NCBI RefSeq assembly: GCF_000878195.1
Contig: NZ_JXST01000003.1
Span: forward strand, 151,826-215,825
DNA length: 64,000 nucleotides
Direction: 5' to 3'
DNA from: Mycolicibacterium llatzerense
GTDB lineage: Bacteria; Actinomycetota; Actinomycetes; Mycobacteriales; Mycobacteriaceae
This document shows positions 34,285 through 43,870 of the stretch, one piece after another. Each line of letters starts with the position of its first letter. The stretch's first letter is position 1. A model generated the notes under the pieces. It ran no database searches and was not told the origin of the DNA. It saw nothing but the letters and a program-made list of their open reading frames with translations. A program made the translations under genes and the position numbers.

Positions 34285-34854
34285 ATGTCCACCGCCATGA
34301 CCGCCACATTCCCGAACCTGGAGTTCTCATCGGACGCAGCCAGCGGCACCCTGCATGGGGCGCCGACGATGCCGGTCGGTGCGCTCGCCTGGTCACTGGC
34401 CGAACCGGAAGAACCTGTGGTTCAGCGCCCGCTCCCGGCCTCCCCGGCCTCCCCGGTCGCATCGACGAGAACGCCGCGGACCAGGCGGGTGGCGCTCGTC
34501 GCGATGTTGTTCGGCGGGGTCACCGTCGTTGCCGCGCTCGGCGCGATTGCGCTCGGCGCCGATGACTCAACGTCGACGCCGTTGGCCGTCGTCGACCACA
34601 CCCGATCGGCCCCGTACGTGGCGCCGGCTCCGGCCCCGATGCCGACCGTCAATCACGTGGCTGCCCCGGCACCGGTGCCGGTGGTCAATGTCGTCACCGC
34701 TCCGGTCGTCGCCCCGCCGAATGCGGTCGCTCCCGCGCAGCCGATCGCCGCGCCGCCCGTCGCCGAGACCCCGACGCAGCAGCGGCAGCACTGGACCTGG
34801 CTGCGCCGCATCCTGCAGCAGCACCACGAGGACCATCAAGACCAAAAGCACTGA
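34285..34854 (+). CDS. Single-pass membrane protein with Pro/Ala/Val-rich exterior domain and His-rich C-terminus
   Basis: A 189-residue protein: ~65 cytoplasmic residues, a basic TRTPRTRR stop-transfer, a transmembrane helix at ~68-91, then PAPAPMPTVNHVAAPAPVPV-type repeats and a C-terminal HWTWLRRILQQHHEDHQDQK. Layout parallels the protein at 31381, and the His-rich end recalls the secreted protein at 32249. The ribosome-binding site is AGGAG. No known family. Shares the promoter motif with its neighbours, so it is probably part of the same regulon. Confidence 0.72.
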   Translation: MSTAMTATFPNLEFSSDAASGTLHGAPTMPVGALAWSLAEPEEPVVQRPLPASPASPVASTRTPRTRRVALVAMLFGGVTVVAALGAIALGADDSTSTPLAVVDHTRSAPYVAPAPAPMPTVNHVAAPAPVPVVNVVTAPVVAPPNAVAPAQPIAAPPVAETPTQQRQHWTWLRRILQQHHEDHQDQKH

Positions 34855-34865
34855 GCGCCTGGGTT

Positions 34866-35714
34866 TTACCCCCGCAAGCCCAGCGGACCCGCCAGCGCCG
34901 TCAGCGTCGGCAGCAGCTTGTCCCAACCGCCCAGCACCTGAATGGTCACGTGGTCCGCGCCGGCGTCGAGATGCTCGGTGAGGCGGGCGGCGATGGCTTC
35001 GGGCGTGCCGTGCGCGACCACCGCGTCGATCAACGCATCGCTACCCGGCTTGGCGATGTCGTCCTCGGAAAAGCCGAGCCGGCGCCAATTGTTCAGGTAA
35101 TTACTGAGATTCAGGTAGAAGTCGACGGTCTGCCGGCCGATGGCCCGGGCCTCTTCGGCGGCCGCGGCAGAACCGTCGGTCAGCACCACCTTGTGCTCGG
35201 GCGCGAGGAATGCGTCCGGTCCGATGATCGTGCGCGCCTCGGCGGTGTGCTCGGGGGTGGTCAGGTACGGGTGTGCGCCGGCACTGCGATCGGCCGCCAG
35301 CCGCAACACCTTCGGGCCGAGGGCCGCCACCACCCGGCGCGTCACCGGAACGCCCGCGGCATCCAGTTCGTCGAGGTATTCGACGAGGACGTCGTACGGC
35401 TTCCGGTACTCCTTGGTGTGTTCGGGATGGCCGATGCCGACACCCAAAACGAACCGCCCCGGATACGCGGCTTCGATGCGGTGATACGACTCGGCGACCT
35501 GCGCCGCGGGCGCGGTCCACACGTTGACGATGCCGGTGGCCACCTGCAGCTTCTCCGTCGCGGCCAACAGCGGCTCGACGAACGCCAGGTCGCCGGCGGG
35601 GGAGCCGCCAGGCCACACCGCGCCATACCCCAGTTTCTCGATCTCGGCGGCCTGCTCGGGTTGCGGGGCTCCGAACGTCCACACCCCGAAGCGGCCCAGG
35701 TTCAGCTGGCTCAT
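34866..35714 (-). CDS. LLM-class (F420-type) oxidoreductase, TIGR03620-like
   Basis: A 282-residue luciferase-like monooxygenase-fold protein. The start FGVWTFGAPQPEQAAEIEKLGYGAVW and the blocks VATGIVNVW, ALGPKVLRLAADRSAGAHPYL and DALIDAVVAHGTPEAIAARL fit the mycobacterial F420-dependent oxidoreductase subgroup. Electron donor (F420H2) is inferred from the family; substrate unknown. It follows its paralogue at 15 bases, so the pair is one operon arisen by tandem duplication. Confidence 0.85.
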   Translation of the reverse strand: MSQLNLGRFGVWTFGAPQPEQAAEIEKLGYGAVWPGGSPAGDLAFVEPLLAATEKLQVATGIVNVWTAPAAQVAESYHRIEAAYPGRFVLGVGIGHPEHTKEYRKPYDVLVEYLDELDAAGVPVTRRVVAALGPKVLRLAADRSAGAHPYLTTPEHTAEARTIIGPDAFLAPEHKVVLTDGSAAAAEEARAIGRQTVDFYLNLSNYLNNWRRLGFSEDDIAKPGSDALIDAVVAHGTPEAIAARLTEHLDAGADHVTIQVLGGWDKLLPTLTALAGPLGLRG

Positions 35715-35729
35715 GCGTGATCCCTCCAG

Positions 35730-36560
35730 TTACTGCAGGCCCAGCGGGCCGGCGAGTTCGGTCAGTGCGGGCACCAAGTTCTCCGGCGACGTCAGCACCT
35801 GGACCGGCACGTGGTCGGCGCCGGCGTCGAGGTGCTGCTTCAGTCGGGCGGCGATCGCGTCGACCGTGCCGTAGGCGACCACGGCGTCGACGAGCCGGTC
35901 ACTGCCGGGCTTGGCGACGTCAGAGTCAGTGAACCCCAACCGCTTCCAGCTGTTGAGGTAATTGTTCAGATTGAGGTAAATCTCCAGGGCCTTGCGCCCG
36001 ACCGCGCGCGCCTTGTCCGCATCCGTCGTCAGGATCGCCTTGTGCTCGGGCGCCAGGAACGCATCCGGCCCGATGAGTTCACGCGCCTGCTCGGTGTGCT
36101 CCGGAGTGGTCAGGTACGGGTGCGCACCCGCGCTGCGGCGCGCCGAAAGCTTGAGTACCTGCGGGCCGAGCGCGGCCACCACCCGGTGTTCTTTCGGCAC
36201 CCCGTACTCGTCGAGCTTGTCGAGGTATTCGGTGAGCGCGTCGATGGGCTTGCGGTACTCGGTGTGGGCCTCGGGATGGCCGACGCCGATGCCGAGCAGG
36301 AACCGGCCGGGATAGGCGGTGTTGATGCGGTGGAACGACTCGGCCACCGGTCCGGCCGCCGCCGTCCAGATGTTGACGATGCCCGTCGCGACCTTCAGCC
36401 GCTCGGTCGCGCCGAGCAGTGGCTCGACCCAGTCCAATGCCGCGGGCGGTGAACCACCGACCCAGATGGCGCCGTAGCCCAGCGCTTCGATTTCTGCTGC
36501 CTGTTGCGGCGTAGCGCCGCGTCCGAATACGCCGTAGCGCCCGAGGTCTGGTTTGGTCAC
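35730..36560 (-). CDS. LLM-class (F420-type) oxidoreductase, TIGR03620-like, paralogue
   Basis: A 276-residue paralogue of its downstream neighbour: GRYGVFGRGATPQQAAEIEALGYGAIW (by position, residues 7-33), VATGIVNIW, ALGPQVLKLSARRSAGAHPYL and DRLVDAVVAYGTVDAIAARL. The start codon is GTG at 36560. Upstream promoter lies in the 57-bp gap to the kinase gene or the operon is longer; the kinase is on the same strand. Confidence 0.85.
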   Translation of the reverse strand: MTKPDLGRYGVFGRGATPQQAAEIEALGYGAIWVGGSPPAALDWVEPLLGATERLKVATGIVNIWTAAAGPVAESFHRINTAYPGRFLLGIGVGHPEAHTEYRKPIDALTEYLDKLDEYGVPKEHRVVAALGPQVLKLSARRSAGAHPYLTTPEHTEQARELIGPDAFLAPEHKAILTTDADKARAVGRKALEIYLNLNNYLNSWKRLGFTDSDVAKPGSDRLVDAVVAYGTVDAIAARLKQHLDAGADHVPVQVLTSPENLVPALTELAGPLGLQ

Positions 36561-36617
36561 CTCTGCGGCAACCTCCAGGCGAGGGCGGCTATTCCGTTCG
36601 GCGCTCGGTGAGCCGAA

Positions 36618-38090
36618 CTATCCCAATGCCGCAGCCGGAAACTCTTCTGGCGCCGGTGCGTGCAAGGGCAACGTGACGATGAACGTGGTGTCACCCGGTT
36701 TGGACTCGACGTAGATGTTCCCGTGGTGCTTTTCGCAGATGATGCGCCACGCCAGGTCCAGCCCGAGCCCCGTGCCTTCGCCGAACGGTTTGGTCGTGAA
36801 GAACGGGGTGAAGATGCGCTCGATGACGTCGGCCGGAATGCCCGGCCCGTTGTCGTTGATCTCGATCCGGACGGTGTCGCCGACACGCCTGGTGCGGATC
36901 GTCAGCACACCGCAGCCCTTCATGGCCTGCAGTGCGTTGTCGATGATGTTGGTCCAGACCTGATTGAGATCAGCTGGGTAGCACTGCAATTCGGGCAGGG
37001 CCGGGTCGTATTCCTTGACCACCTTGACGCAGGTGGTGCCGTCCTTGCCGATGCGGTCGCCGAACATCATGAGCGTGCTGCGCAGCAGCTCGTGCACGTT
37101 GGCGTTCTGGTACGGGGCCCGATCCATCTGGGAGTATTGCTTGGCGCCGGCGAGCAACGTCGAAATCCGTTTGCTCGCTTCGGAAATCTCGCACATCAGC
37201 AGCTCGGTGTCGATGGTGTACTTCAGCCAGCCCAGTGCGCCCTGCAGCGTCGCCGACGAATCGGCGCACCCGATGGATGACGAAATGCCTTCCAGCCAAG
37301 CGACATCCAGGCCGGCGTCGACAAAGGTGGGTGCGTAGTCCCACGCGGATGCGATGTCGTGATCCTCCAGCCATTCGCCGATCGCGTCTTCGCGGTCGGA
37401 AGCCTCGATGGCGGACAGCTCCTGGTTTCTGGCCTTGAGCACCTGATCGGCGATGCCTTCTTGGATGCCGACCAGGACCCGCAGCGACTGCGGGCTCACC
37501 TGACCGTCGGCCAGCATGGCCAGCTTGTGCCGCATCTTGCCGATCCGGTCGTGCAGGTCGGCGACGGCGCGGGCGGTCGCGGCCGCCGGATTGTTCAGTT
37601 GATGTGTGAGCCCGGCCGAGAGCTGGCCCAGGGCGAGGAGCTTTTCGCGCTGGCCGACGATCTGCCGGCCGCGCCGGCCGCCGACCTTGTGCCCCTCCAG
37701 CAAGTGCACCGCCATCGGGAATTCCTTGCGCATGAAGTCGGCATAGGCGTTGGCGTCCAGGACGAAGAACCGCGACGGCTTGGTCACCCGCACCGACGCC
37801 TCATATACCGGTTGTTCGTCCGGAATGTAGGCGGACCACGCACCGCAGTAGACGCCACGCATGGACGTGCGGTTGGTCTCGATGTCGATGCCACCGGACT
37901 TCATCGACATCACCAGCTCGCCGTCGAGCATCACGTAGAAACACGTGGCCGGTTCACCCTCGGTGCACACCGGGCCCGGCTCGAACGTCGCGATGTGACC
38001 GTTGGCGCACAGCGTGTCCAACTGCTCGTCGGTCAACGCCTCGAACAGGAACAGCGTCTTCAGTTCACTACGCGCGCACGTTTCGCCCAT
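36618..38090 (-). CDS. Sensor histidine kinase with N-terminal cyclic-nucleotide-binding-like domain
   Basis: A 490-residue soluble kinase. Residues ~10-130 form a cNMP-binding/CRP-like beta-roll (LFLFEALTDEQLDTL, EGEPATCFYVMLDGELVM). The dimerisation region has His163 in GQLSAGLTHQLNNPAAA. The ATPase domain shows DLNQVWTNIIDNALQAM (N box), DNGPGIP and FTTKPFGEGTGLGLDL. It follows the response-regulator/reductase fusion gene by 12 bases, so the two likely work together. The beta-roll need not bind cAMP; key phosphate-cassette residues are not clear. Confidence 0.88.
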   Translation of the reverse strand: MGETCARSELKTLFLFEALTDEQLDTLCANGHIATFEPGPVCTEGEPATCFYVMLDGELVMSMKSGGIDIETNRTSMRGVYCGAWSAYIPDEQPVYEASVRVTKPSRFFVLDANAYADFMRKEFPMAVHLLEGHKVGGRRGRQIVGQREKLLALGQLSAGLTHQLNNPAAATARAVADLHDRIGKMRHKLAMLADGQVSPQSLRVLVGIQEGIADQVLKARNQELSAIEASDREDAIGEWLEDHDIASAWDYAPTFVDAGLDVAWLEGISSSIGCADSSATLQGALGWLKYTIDTELLMCEISEASKRISTLLAGAKQYSQMDRAPYQNANVHELLRSTLMMFGDRIGKDGTTCVKVVKEYDPALPELQCYPADLNQVWTNIIDNALQAMKGCGVLTIRTRRVGDTVRIEINDNGPGIPADVIERIFTPFFTTKPFGEGTGLGLDLAWRIICEKHHGNIYVESKPGDTTFIVTLPLHAPAPEEFPAAALG

Positions 38091-38102
38091 ACCGGTCTCC
38101 TC

Positions 38103-39803
38103 CTACGTTTCGGCCAGATACCGGTGCACCAGCATCACTGCCATCGAGCCTTCGCCAACCGCGGCTGCGACCCGTTTGGCCGATTCAGCGCGGACATCTC
38201 CTGCAACAAACACACCGGGCACACTTGTTTCCAAGTGGTGCGGCGGCCGGTCGAGGTTCCAGCCGCAGACGTCCTTGAGGTCCGGTCCGGTGAGGATGAA
38301 GCCGTGGTCGTCGCGGGCGATGCCGGCGTTCTCCAGCCACTGGGTGCGCGGGGTGGCGCCGATGAAACAACACAGCCGCGAGCAGTCGACCTTCTCTCGC
38401 TCGTCGGTCTTGTTGTCGACCAGCCACAGCCCGGTCAGGTGCCCGTCCTCGCCGCAGGTGTCGACCACCTCGGTGCAGGTGCGGACGCTGATGTTGGGCG
38501 TGTTCTCGATCTGCTGGATCAGGTAGTACGACATCGACGCTTCCAGCGACGGTCCGCGTACCAGCAGCGTCACCGACTTGGCCTGCTGCGACATGAACAT
38601 CGCGGCCTGCCCGGCCGAGTTCGCGCCGCCGACGATGTAGACGTCCTCGCCGGCGCACTCGGAGGCCTGCGACACCGAGGCGCCGTAGAAGACGCCGTTG
38701 CCGACATAGCTGTTGCCGACGTCCTCCGGGTTGTCCCAACACCCGCTCACCTGCAGATGCCGGTAGTCGACGCCAGTGGCCAGGATGACGGACCGGGCGG
38801 TGATGCTCTGGCCGTCGTCGAAGGTCAGCGTCTTGCTGGCCAGCGCCGAGACGTCCAGCCCGACGACCTCGCGGGTGGTGATGACCTCGGCGGCGAAGCG
38901 CTCGGCCTGCCGGCGGGCCGACGTCGTCAGTTCGGCGCCCGAGATCCCGGTCTCGAAGCCCAGGTAGTTCTCGATCCGCGAGCTGCGGCCCGCCTGGCCG
39001 CCGGTGGTGGTGCGCTCGATCAGGACCGTGCGCAGACCCTCGGACGCGCCGTACACCGCCGCCGCCAGGCCGGCGGGGCCACCGCCGATGACGGCCAGGT
39101 CGTACATGTCCAGTGACGGTGTGGTGGCCAGGCCGAGCATCTCGGCCAGCTGCACGTCCGTCGGCTGGACCAGCGTCTCGCCCTGCTCGGAGATCACCAC
39201 GGGCAGCTCGAGGCCGTCCAGCCCCGCCGCGGTCAGCAGCTGCTTGCCCTTGGCCTCGTCCGACGAATAGGCCCGGTAGTAGTGCTGGTTGCGGGCCAGG
39301 AACTGGCGGACCTCCCACGAGCGGGGATTCCACCGGTGGCCGATCACCTTCGTGTGCGGGACCGCGCGGTCGCCGACCTCATGCCAGGCCTCCAGCAGGC
39401 CGTCGATGATCGGGTACAGCTTCTCCTCGGGCGGGTCCCACGGCTTGAGCAGGTAGTGGTCCAGGTCGACCAGGTTGATGGCGTTGATCGCGGCGTGGGT
39501 GTCCGCGTACGCGGTCAGCAGCACGCGCCGGGCCAGCGGGAACACGTCCATGGCCAGTTCCAGGAAGTCGATGCCGCTCATCTCCGGCATCTGGTAGTCG
39601 GCGATGAACATCGCCACGGTGTCGCCCCGTAGCTGTAGTTCGTTGATCGCGACCAGCGCGTCCTGTCCTGATTCGGCGCGCACGATCCGATAGCGTGCGC
39701 CGTAGTGTTTACGCAGGTCGCGGGCTACCGCCCGGGACACTGCCGGATCATCGTCAACGGTGAGAATCACCGGATTGCGAGCCGGGGAAGCGGGTCCAGT
39801 CAT
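38103..39803 (-). CDS. Response regulator fused to thioredoxin-reductase-like FAD domain lacking the CxxC
   Basis: 566 residues. Receiver domain at ~10-135 with acidic VDDDP, phospho-acceptor Asp69 (FIADYQMPEM) and Lys in YLLKPWD; a ~100-residue linker with thioredoxin-like look (residues ~150-220, RNQHYYRAY, LPVVISEQGETL); then a FAD/NAD(P) pyridine nucleotide-disulfide reductase domain (VIGGGPAGLAAAVYG, YIVGGANSAGQAA, C-terminal GVFVAGDVR). Where thioredoxin reductase has its redox CATC, this protein reads GASV (NGVFYGASVSQASE), so it cannot do dithiol exchange there. Fusions of this kind are known in databases; the output is probably flavin redox chemistry rather than DNA binding. First gene of the operon with the kinase. 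Confidence 0.88.
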   Translation of the reverse strand: MTGPASPARNPVILTVDDDPAVSRAVARDLRKHYGARYRIVRAESGQDALVAINELQLRGDTVAMFIADYQMPEMSGIDFLELAMDVFPLARRVLLTAYADTHAAINAINLVDLDHYLLKPWDPPEEKLYPIIDGLLEAWHEVGDRAVPHTKVIGHRWNPRSWEVRQFLARNQHYYRAYSSDEAKGKQLLTAAGLDGLELPVVISEQGETLVQPTDVQLAEMLGLATTPSLDMYDLAVIGGGPAGLAAAVYGASEGLRTVLIERTTTGGQAGRSSRIENYLGFETGISGAELTTSARRQAERFAAEVITTREVVGLDVSALASKTLTFDDGQSITARSVILATGVDYRHLQVSGCWDNPEDVGNSYVGNGVFYGASVSQASECAGEDVYIVGGANSAGQAAMFMSQQAKSVTLLVRGPSLEASMSYYLIQQIENTPNISVRTCTEVVDTCGEDGHLTGLWLVDNKTDEREKVDCSRLCCFIGATPRTQWLENAGIARDDHGFILTGPDLKDVCGWNLDRPPHHLETSVPGVFVAGDVRAESAKRVAAAVGEGSMAVMLVHRYLAET

Positions 39804-39876
39804 CGCTGTTCATTATGCGCCCTGACTTGCGAAGACGATGGGTGCACCTGGGGTTGGCCGAGGGGCTTCGCTGATT

Positions 39877-39905
39877 TTGGTACCTGGGGTCAGAGCGGGT
39901 ATCGT
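39877..39905 (+). promoter_or_regulatory. SigA-type promoter candidate for infA operon
   Basis: TTGGTA (39877-39882) and TATCGT (39900-39905) are 17 bp apart, 164 bp before infA. The rest of 39804-40068 is a leader without a gene. Confidence 0.45.
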
Positions 39906-40068
39906 GGACCAACGGTGCAGCTTCTGCGCCGGCTCTTTGCGTGCTCTGTTCTGAAGTTCCCCGGAATTTCCTGGCATTAAGTCCACGTTCTTGTAGCCGG
40001 GGTGGGGTCTGCGCCAAGCACGGGCGTATGAGATACGAAACCGAAGAACCAGAGGATTACCAAAGAGT

Positions 40069-40290
40069 ATGGCCAAGAAAGATGGCGCCATCGAGGTCGA
40101 GGGTCGCGTGATCGAGCCCCTGCCCAATGCGATGTTCCGCATTGAGCTGGAGAACGGTCACAAGGTGCTCGCCCATATCAGCGGCAAGATGCGGCAGCAC
40201 TACATCCGCATCCTGCCGGAGGACCGTGTCGTAGTGGAGCTGTCTCCGTACGACCTGTCCCGTGGCCGCATCGTTTACCGCTACAAGTAG
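40069..40290 (+). CDS. infA: Translation initiation factor IF-1
   Basis: S1-fold protein that occupies the ribosomal A site during initiation. The 73-residue product [20 protein letters not shown]...IVYRYK is canonical and nearly invariant in mycobacteria. It heads the second ribosomal block, followed by rpmJ and rpsM. Confidence 0.97.
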   Translation: MAKKDGAIEVEGRVIEPLPNAMFRIELENGHKVLAHISGKMRQHYIRILPEDRVVVELSPYDLSRGRIVYRYK

Positions 40291-40387
40291 CGACGAGCGT
40301 CAGCGAGTCACTACCGGCGGGTACAGCAACGCGCCCCGCATCTCCAAAGCACTACCAATTCAGAACAGAGAAAAGGATCGCTAAGTC

Positions 40388-40501
40388 GTGAAGGTGAACC
40401 CGAGCGTCAAGCCGATCTGCGACAAGTGCAGGGTGATCCGCCGGCACGGGCGGGTCATGGTCATCTGCTCCGACCCGCGCCACAAGCAGCGGCAGGGCTA
40501 G
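40388..40501 (+). CDS. rpmJ: 50S ribosomal protein L36, zinc-binding form
   Basis: A 37-residue protein, [20 protein letters not shown] at the N-terminus, with the zinc ligands of the C+ form: CDKC, then Cys and His in [13 protein letters not shown]. The start is GTG at 40388. It stands 97 bases after infA and before rpsM, its usual position. A zinc-free paralogue is expected elsewhere in the genome. Confidence 0.95.
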
Positions 40502-40659
40502 TCCCCGAAGCAGTAGGCACCACCCAAAACTGAATGCAGACCTCCCAGTACCACTGAGCGAATAGGTCGCTCAACCACGTCCGGCACGGAGGCCGGACCC
40601 CGATCAAGACGGGGAACGGACTGGGATCAGACCTCCGCAACGAAAAGGAACACTGCCTG

Positions 40660-41034
40660 ATGGCACGTCTCATGGGCGTTGATCTCCCGCGCGACAAGCG
40701 CATGGAGATCGCGCTGACCTACATCTACGGCATCGGCCGTACCCGCAGCCAGGAAATCCTGGCCGCCACCAGCATCGACCGGGACCTGCGCACCAAGGAC
40801 CTCACCGACGACCAGGTGACCCAGCTGCGCGACTACATCGAAGGCAACCTCAAGGTCGAGGGTGACCTGCGCCGCGAGGTGCAGGCCGACATCCGTCGCA
40901 AGATCGAGATCGGTTGCTACCAGGGCCTGCGCCACCGTCGTGGCCTGCCCGTGCGTGGCCAGCGCACCAAGACCAACGCGCGTACCCGCAAGGGCCCGAA
41001 GCGCACCATCGCCGGCAAGAAGAAGGCCAGGTAA
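40660..41034 (+). CDS. rpsM: 30S ribosomal protein S13
   Basis: S13 in the small-subunit head contacts the P-site tRNA and forms intersubunit bridges. The 124-residue product begins [20 protein letters not shown] and ends with the basic [21 protein letters not shown] tail. A 158-bp gap separates it from rpmJ and could contain leader structure. rpsK follows after four bases. Confidence 0.97.
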   Translation: MARLMGVDLPRDKRMEIALTYIYGIGRTRSQEILAATSIDRDLRTKDLTDDQVTQLRDYIEGNLKVEGDLRREVQADIRRKIEIGCYQGLRHRRGLPVRGQRTKTNARTRKGPKRTIAGKKKAR

Positions 41035-41038
41035 GTAA

Positions 41039-41455
41039 ATGGCACCCACCAAGAAAGCCGGCGCTGCTTCCAAGCGCGGCAAGCCCACTCGTCGCCGGGA
41101 AAAGAAGAACGTCCCGCACGGCGCCGCTCACATCAAGAGCACGTTCAACAACACCATCGTCTCGATCACCGATCCCCAGGGCAACGTCATTGCCTGGGCC
41201 TCGTCGGGTCACGTCGGCTTCAAGGGTTCGCGCAAGAGCACCCCGTTCGCCGCGCAGCTCGCCGCCGAGAACGCTGCCCGCAAGGCGCAGGAGCACGGTG
41301 TCAAGAAGGTCGACGTCTTCGTGAAGGGTCCGGGTTCGGGCCGCGAGACCGCGATCCGTTCGCTGCAGGCTGCCGGCCTCGAGGTTGGCGCGATTTCTGA
41401 CGTCACGCCGCAGCCGCACAACGGCTGCCGTCCGCCCAAGCGGCGCCGGGTCTAG
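41039..41455 (+). CDS. rpsK: 30S ribosomal protein S11
   Basis: Platform protein of the small subunit. The 138-residue product has the actinobacterial Lys/Arg-rich N-terminal extension ([20 protein letters not shown]) and the conserved core [19 protein letters not shown] and C-terminus [13 protein letters not shown]. Ribosome-binding site of rpsD (GGGAGGA) overlaps its stop region. Confidence 0.97.
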   Translation: MAPTKKAGAASKRGKPTRRREKKNVPHGAAHIKSTFNNTIVSITDPQGNVIAWASSGHVGFKGSRKSTPFAAQLAAENAARKAQEHGVKKVDVFVKGPGSGRETAIRSLQAAGLEVGAISDVTPQPHNGCRPPKRRRV

Positions 41456-41469
41456 GGAGGATCTGAAAA

Positions 41470-42075
41470 ATGGCTCGTTATACCGGACCCGCCACCCGCA
41501 AGTCGCGCCGTCTCGGCGTCGACCTCGTCGGTGACGATCAGTCGTTCGAAAAGCGCCCCTACCCGCCCGGCCAGCACGGCCGCGCGCGGATCAAGGAGAG
41601 CGAATACCGCACCCAGCTGCAGGAGAAGCAGAAGGCTCGCTTCACCTACGGCGTCATGGAGAAGCAGTTCCGCAAGTACTACGAGGAAGCCAACCGCAAG
41701 GCTGGCAAGACTGGTGAGAACCTGCTGCAGATCCTCGAAAGCCGTCTGGACAACGTCGTGTACCGCGCCGGTCTGGCCCGTACCCGCCGCATGGCCCGCC
41801 AGCTGGTCAGCCACGGTCACTTCACCGTCAACGGTGTGAAGGTGAACATCCCGAGCTACCGGGTGTCGCAGTACGACATCATCGACATCAAGTCGAAGTC
41901 GCTGAACACCCTGCCGTTCCAGATCGCTCGCGAGGTCGCCGGCGATCGTCCGGTGCCGTCGTGGCTGCAGGTTGTCGGCGAGCGTCAGCGCATCCTCGTG
42001 CACCAGCTGCCCGAGCGCGCCCAGATCGTCGTGCCGCTCACCGAGCAGCTGATCGTCGAGTTCTACTCGAAGTAG
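41470..42075 (+). CDS. rpsD: 30S ribosomal protein S4
   Basis: Primary 16S rRNA-binding protein and, in other bacteria, translational repressor of the alpha operon. The 201-residue product has RYTGPATRKSRRLGVDL at the start and the S4 RNA-binding domain (SRLDNVVYRAGLARTRRMAR, by position ~92-111). It lacks the N-terminal zinc cysteines found in some S4 proteins. Strong ribosome-binding site upstream. Confidence 0.97.
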   Translation: MARYTGPATRKSRRLGVDLVGDDQSFEKRPYPPGQHGRARIKESEYRTQLQEKQKARFTYGVMEKQFRKYYEEANRKAGKTGENLLQILESRLDNVVYRAGLARTRRMARQLVSHGHFTVNGVKVNIPSYRVSQYDIIDIKSKSLNTLPFQIAREVAGDRPVPSWLQVVGERQRILVHQLPERAQIVVPLTEQLIVEFYSK

Positions 42076-42087
42076 TTTTGATGGATG

Positions 42088-42117
42088 CCCGTCCGGCCTA
42101 ATCCAGGGCCGGGCGGG
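42088..42117 (+). other. Stem-loop in the rpsD-rpoA intergenic region
   Basis: CCCGTCCGGCC (42088-42098) pairs with GGCCGGGCGGG (42107-42117) apart from one G-T wobble; outer ATGCC/GGCAT bases may extend it. No T-tract. Possibly an mRNA processing or attenuation structure that sets the rpsD:rpoA ratio. Confidence 0.5.
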
Positions 42118-42162
42118 ACCGCCCAAACCGGCATCAAATAGCGGGTGCCGAGAAGGAGATAG

Positions 42163-43218
<1,056 letters not shown>

Positions 43219-43282
43219 AACAGAGAAGTTCCGTCCCGGCCCTACCTGATACGGGGGCCGGCCCCAATTAGGAGAAGTTGCA

Positions 43283-43822
43283 ATGCCTAAGCCCACAAAG
43301 GGTGCTCGCCTCGGCGGGTCGTCGTCACACCAGAAGGCGATCCTGGCCAACCTGGCCACCTCGCTGTTCGAGCACGGCCGCATCAAGACCACCGATGCCA
43401 AGGCCCGGGCGTTGCGTCCGTACGCCGAGAAGCTCATCACCCACGCCAAGAAGGGCGCGCTGCACAACCGGCGCGAGGTGATGAAGAAGATCCGCGACAA
43501 GGACGTGGTGCACACCCTGTTCGCCGAGATCGCACCGCACTTCGCGGACCGCGAGGGCGGCTACACCCGCATCATCAAGGTCGAGAACCGCAAGGGCGAC
43601 AACGCCCCCATGGCCGTGATCGAGCTGGTCCGGGAGAAGACCGTCGTCTCCGAGGCCGACCGCGCCCGTCGCGCCGCCGCCGCTCAGGCTGCTGAGGCTC
43701 CGGCTGAGGAAGCCGCTGCCGAGGCTCCGGTTGCCGAGGTCGAGGCTGCCGACGAGGGCATCGCCGATGCTCAGACCGCTGAGGCCGAGGCTGAGGCGAC
43801 CGAGGATGAGGCCAAGTCCTAA
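43283..43822 (+). CDS. rplQ: 50S ribosomal protein L17
   Basis: L17 lies near the exit tunnel. The core (residues 1-~118) is canonical: [20 protein letters not shown] at the start, then [18 protein letters not shown]. The last ~60 residues form an Ala/Glu-rich acidic extension ([20 protein letters not shown]) that most bacteria lack but mycobacteria have; probably disordered. A 14-bp hairpin follows at 43837-43870. Confidence 0.97.
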   Translation: MPKPTKGARLGGSSSHQKAILANLATSLFEHGRIKTTDAKARALRPYAEKLITHAKKGALHNRREVMKKIRDKDVVHTLFAEIAPHFADREGGYTRIIKVENRKGDNAPMAVIELVREKTVVSEADRARRAAAAQAAEAPAEEAAAEAPVAEVEAADEGIADAQTAEAEAEATEDEAKS

Positions 43823-43836
43823 TCAGGTTGTGAACG

Positions 43837-43870
43837 ACATGCCCGCCATCGAATCTGATGGCGGGCATGT
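43837..43870 (+). terminator. Perfect 14-bp hairpin over the truA start
   Basis: ACATGCCCGCCATC (43837-43850) is followed by a 6-nt loop and its exact reverse complement (43857-43870), then TTCG. It lies 15 bases after the rplQ stop and includes the predicted truA ATG, so it may terminate the ribosomal transcript, hide the truA start, or both. Confidence 0.65.

Noticed and set aside
37359..39116. 585-codon open frame on the plus strand opposite the kinase and reductase-fusion genes
   Set aside because: Shadow frame; the opposite strand carries complete kinase and FAD motifs.
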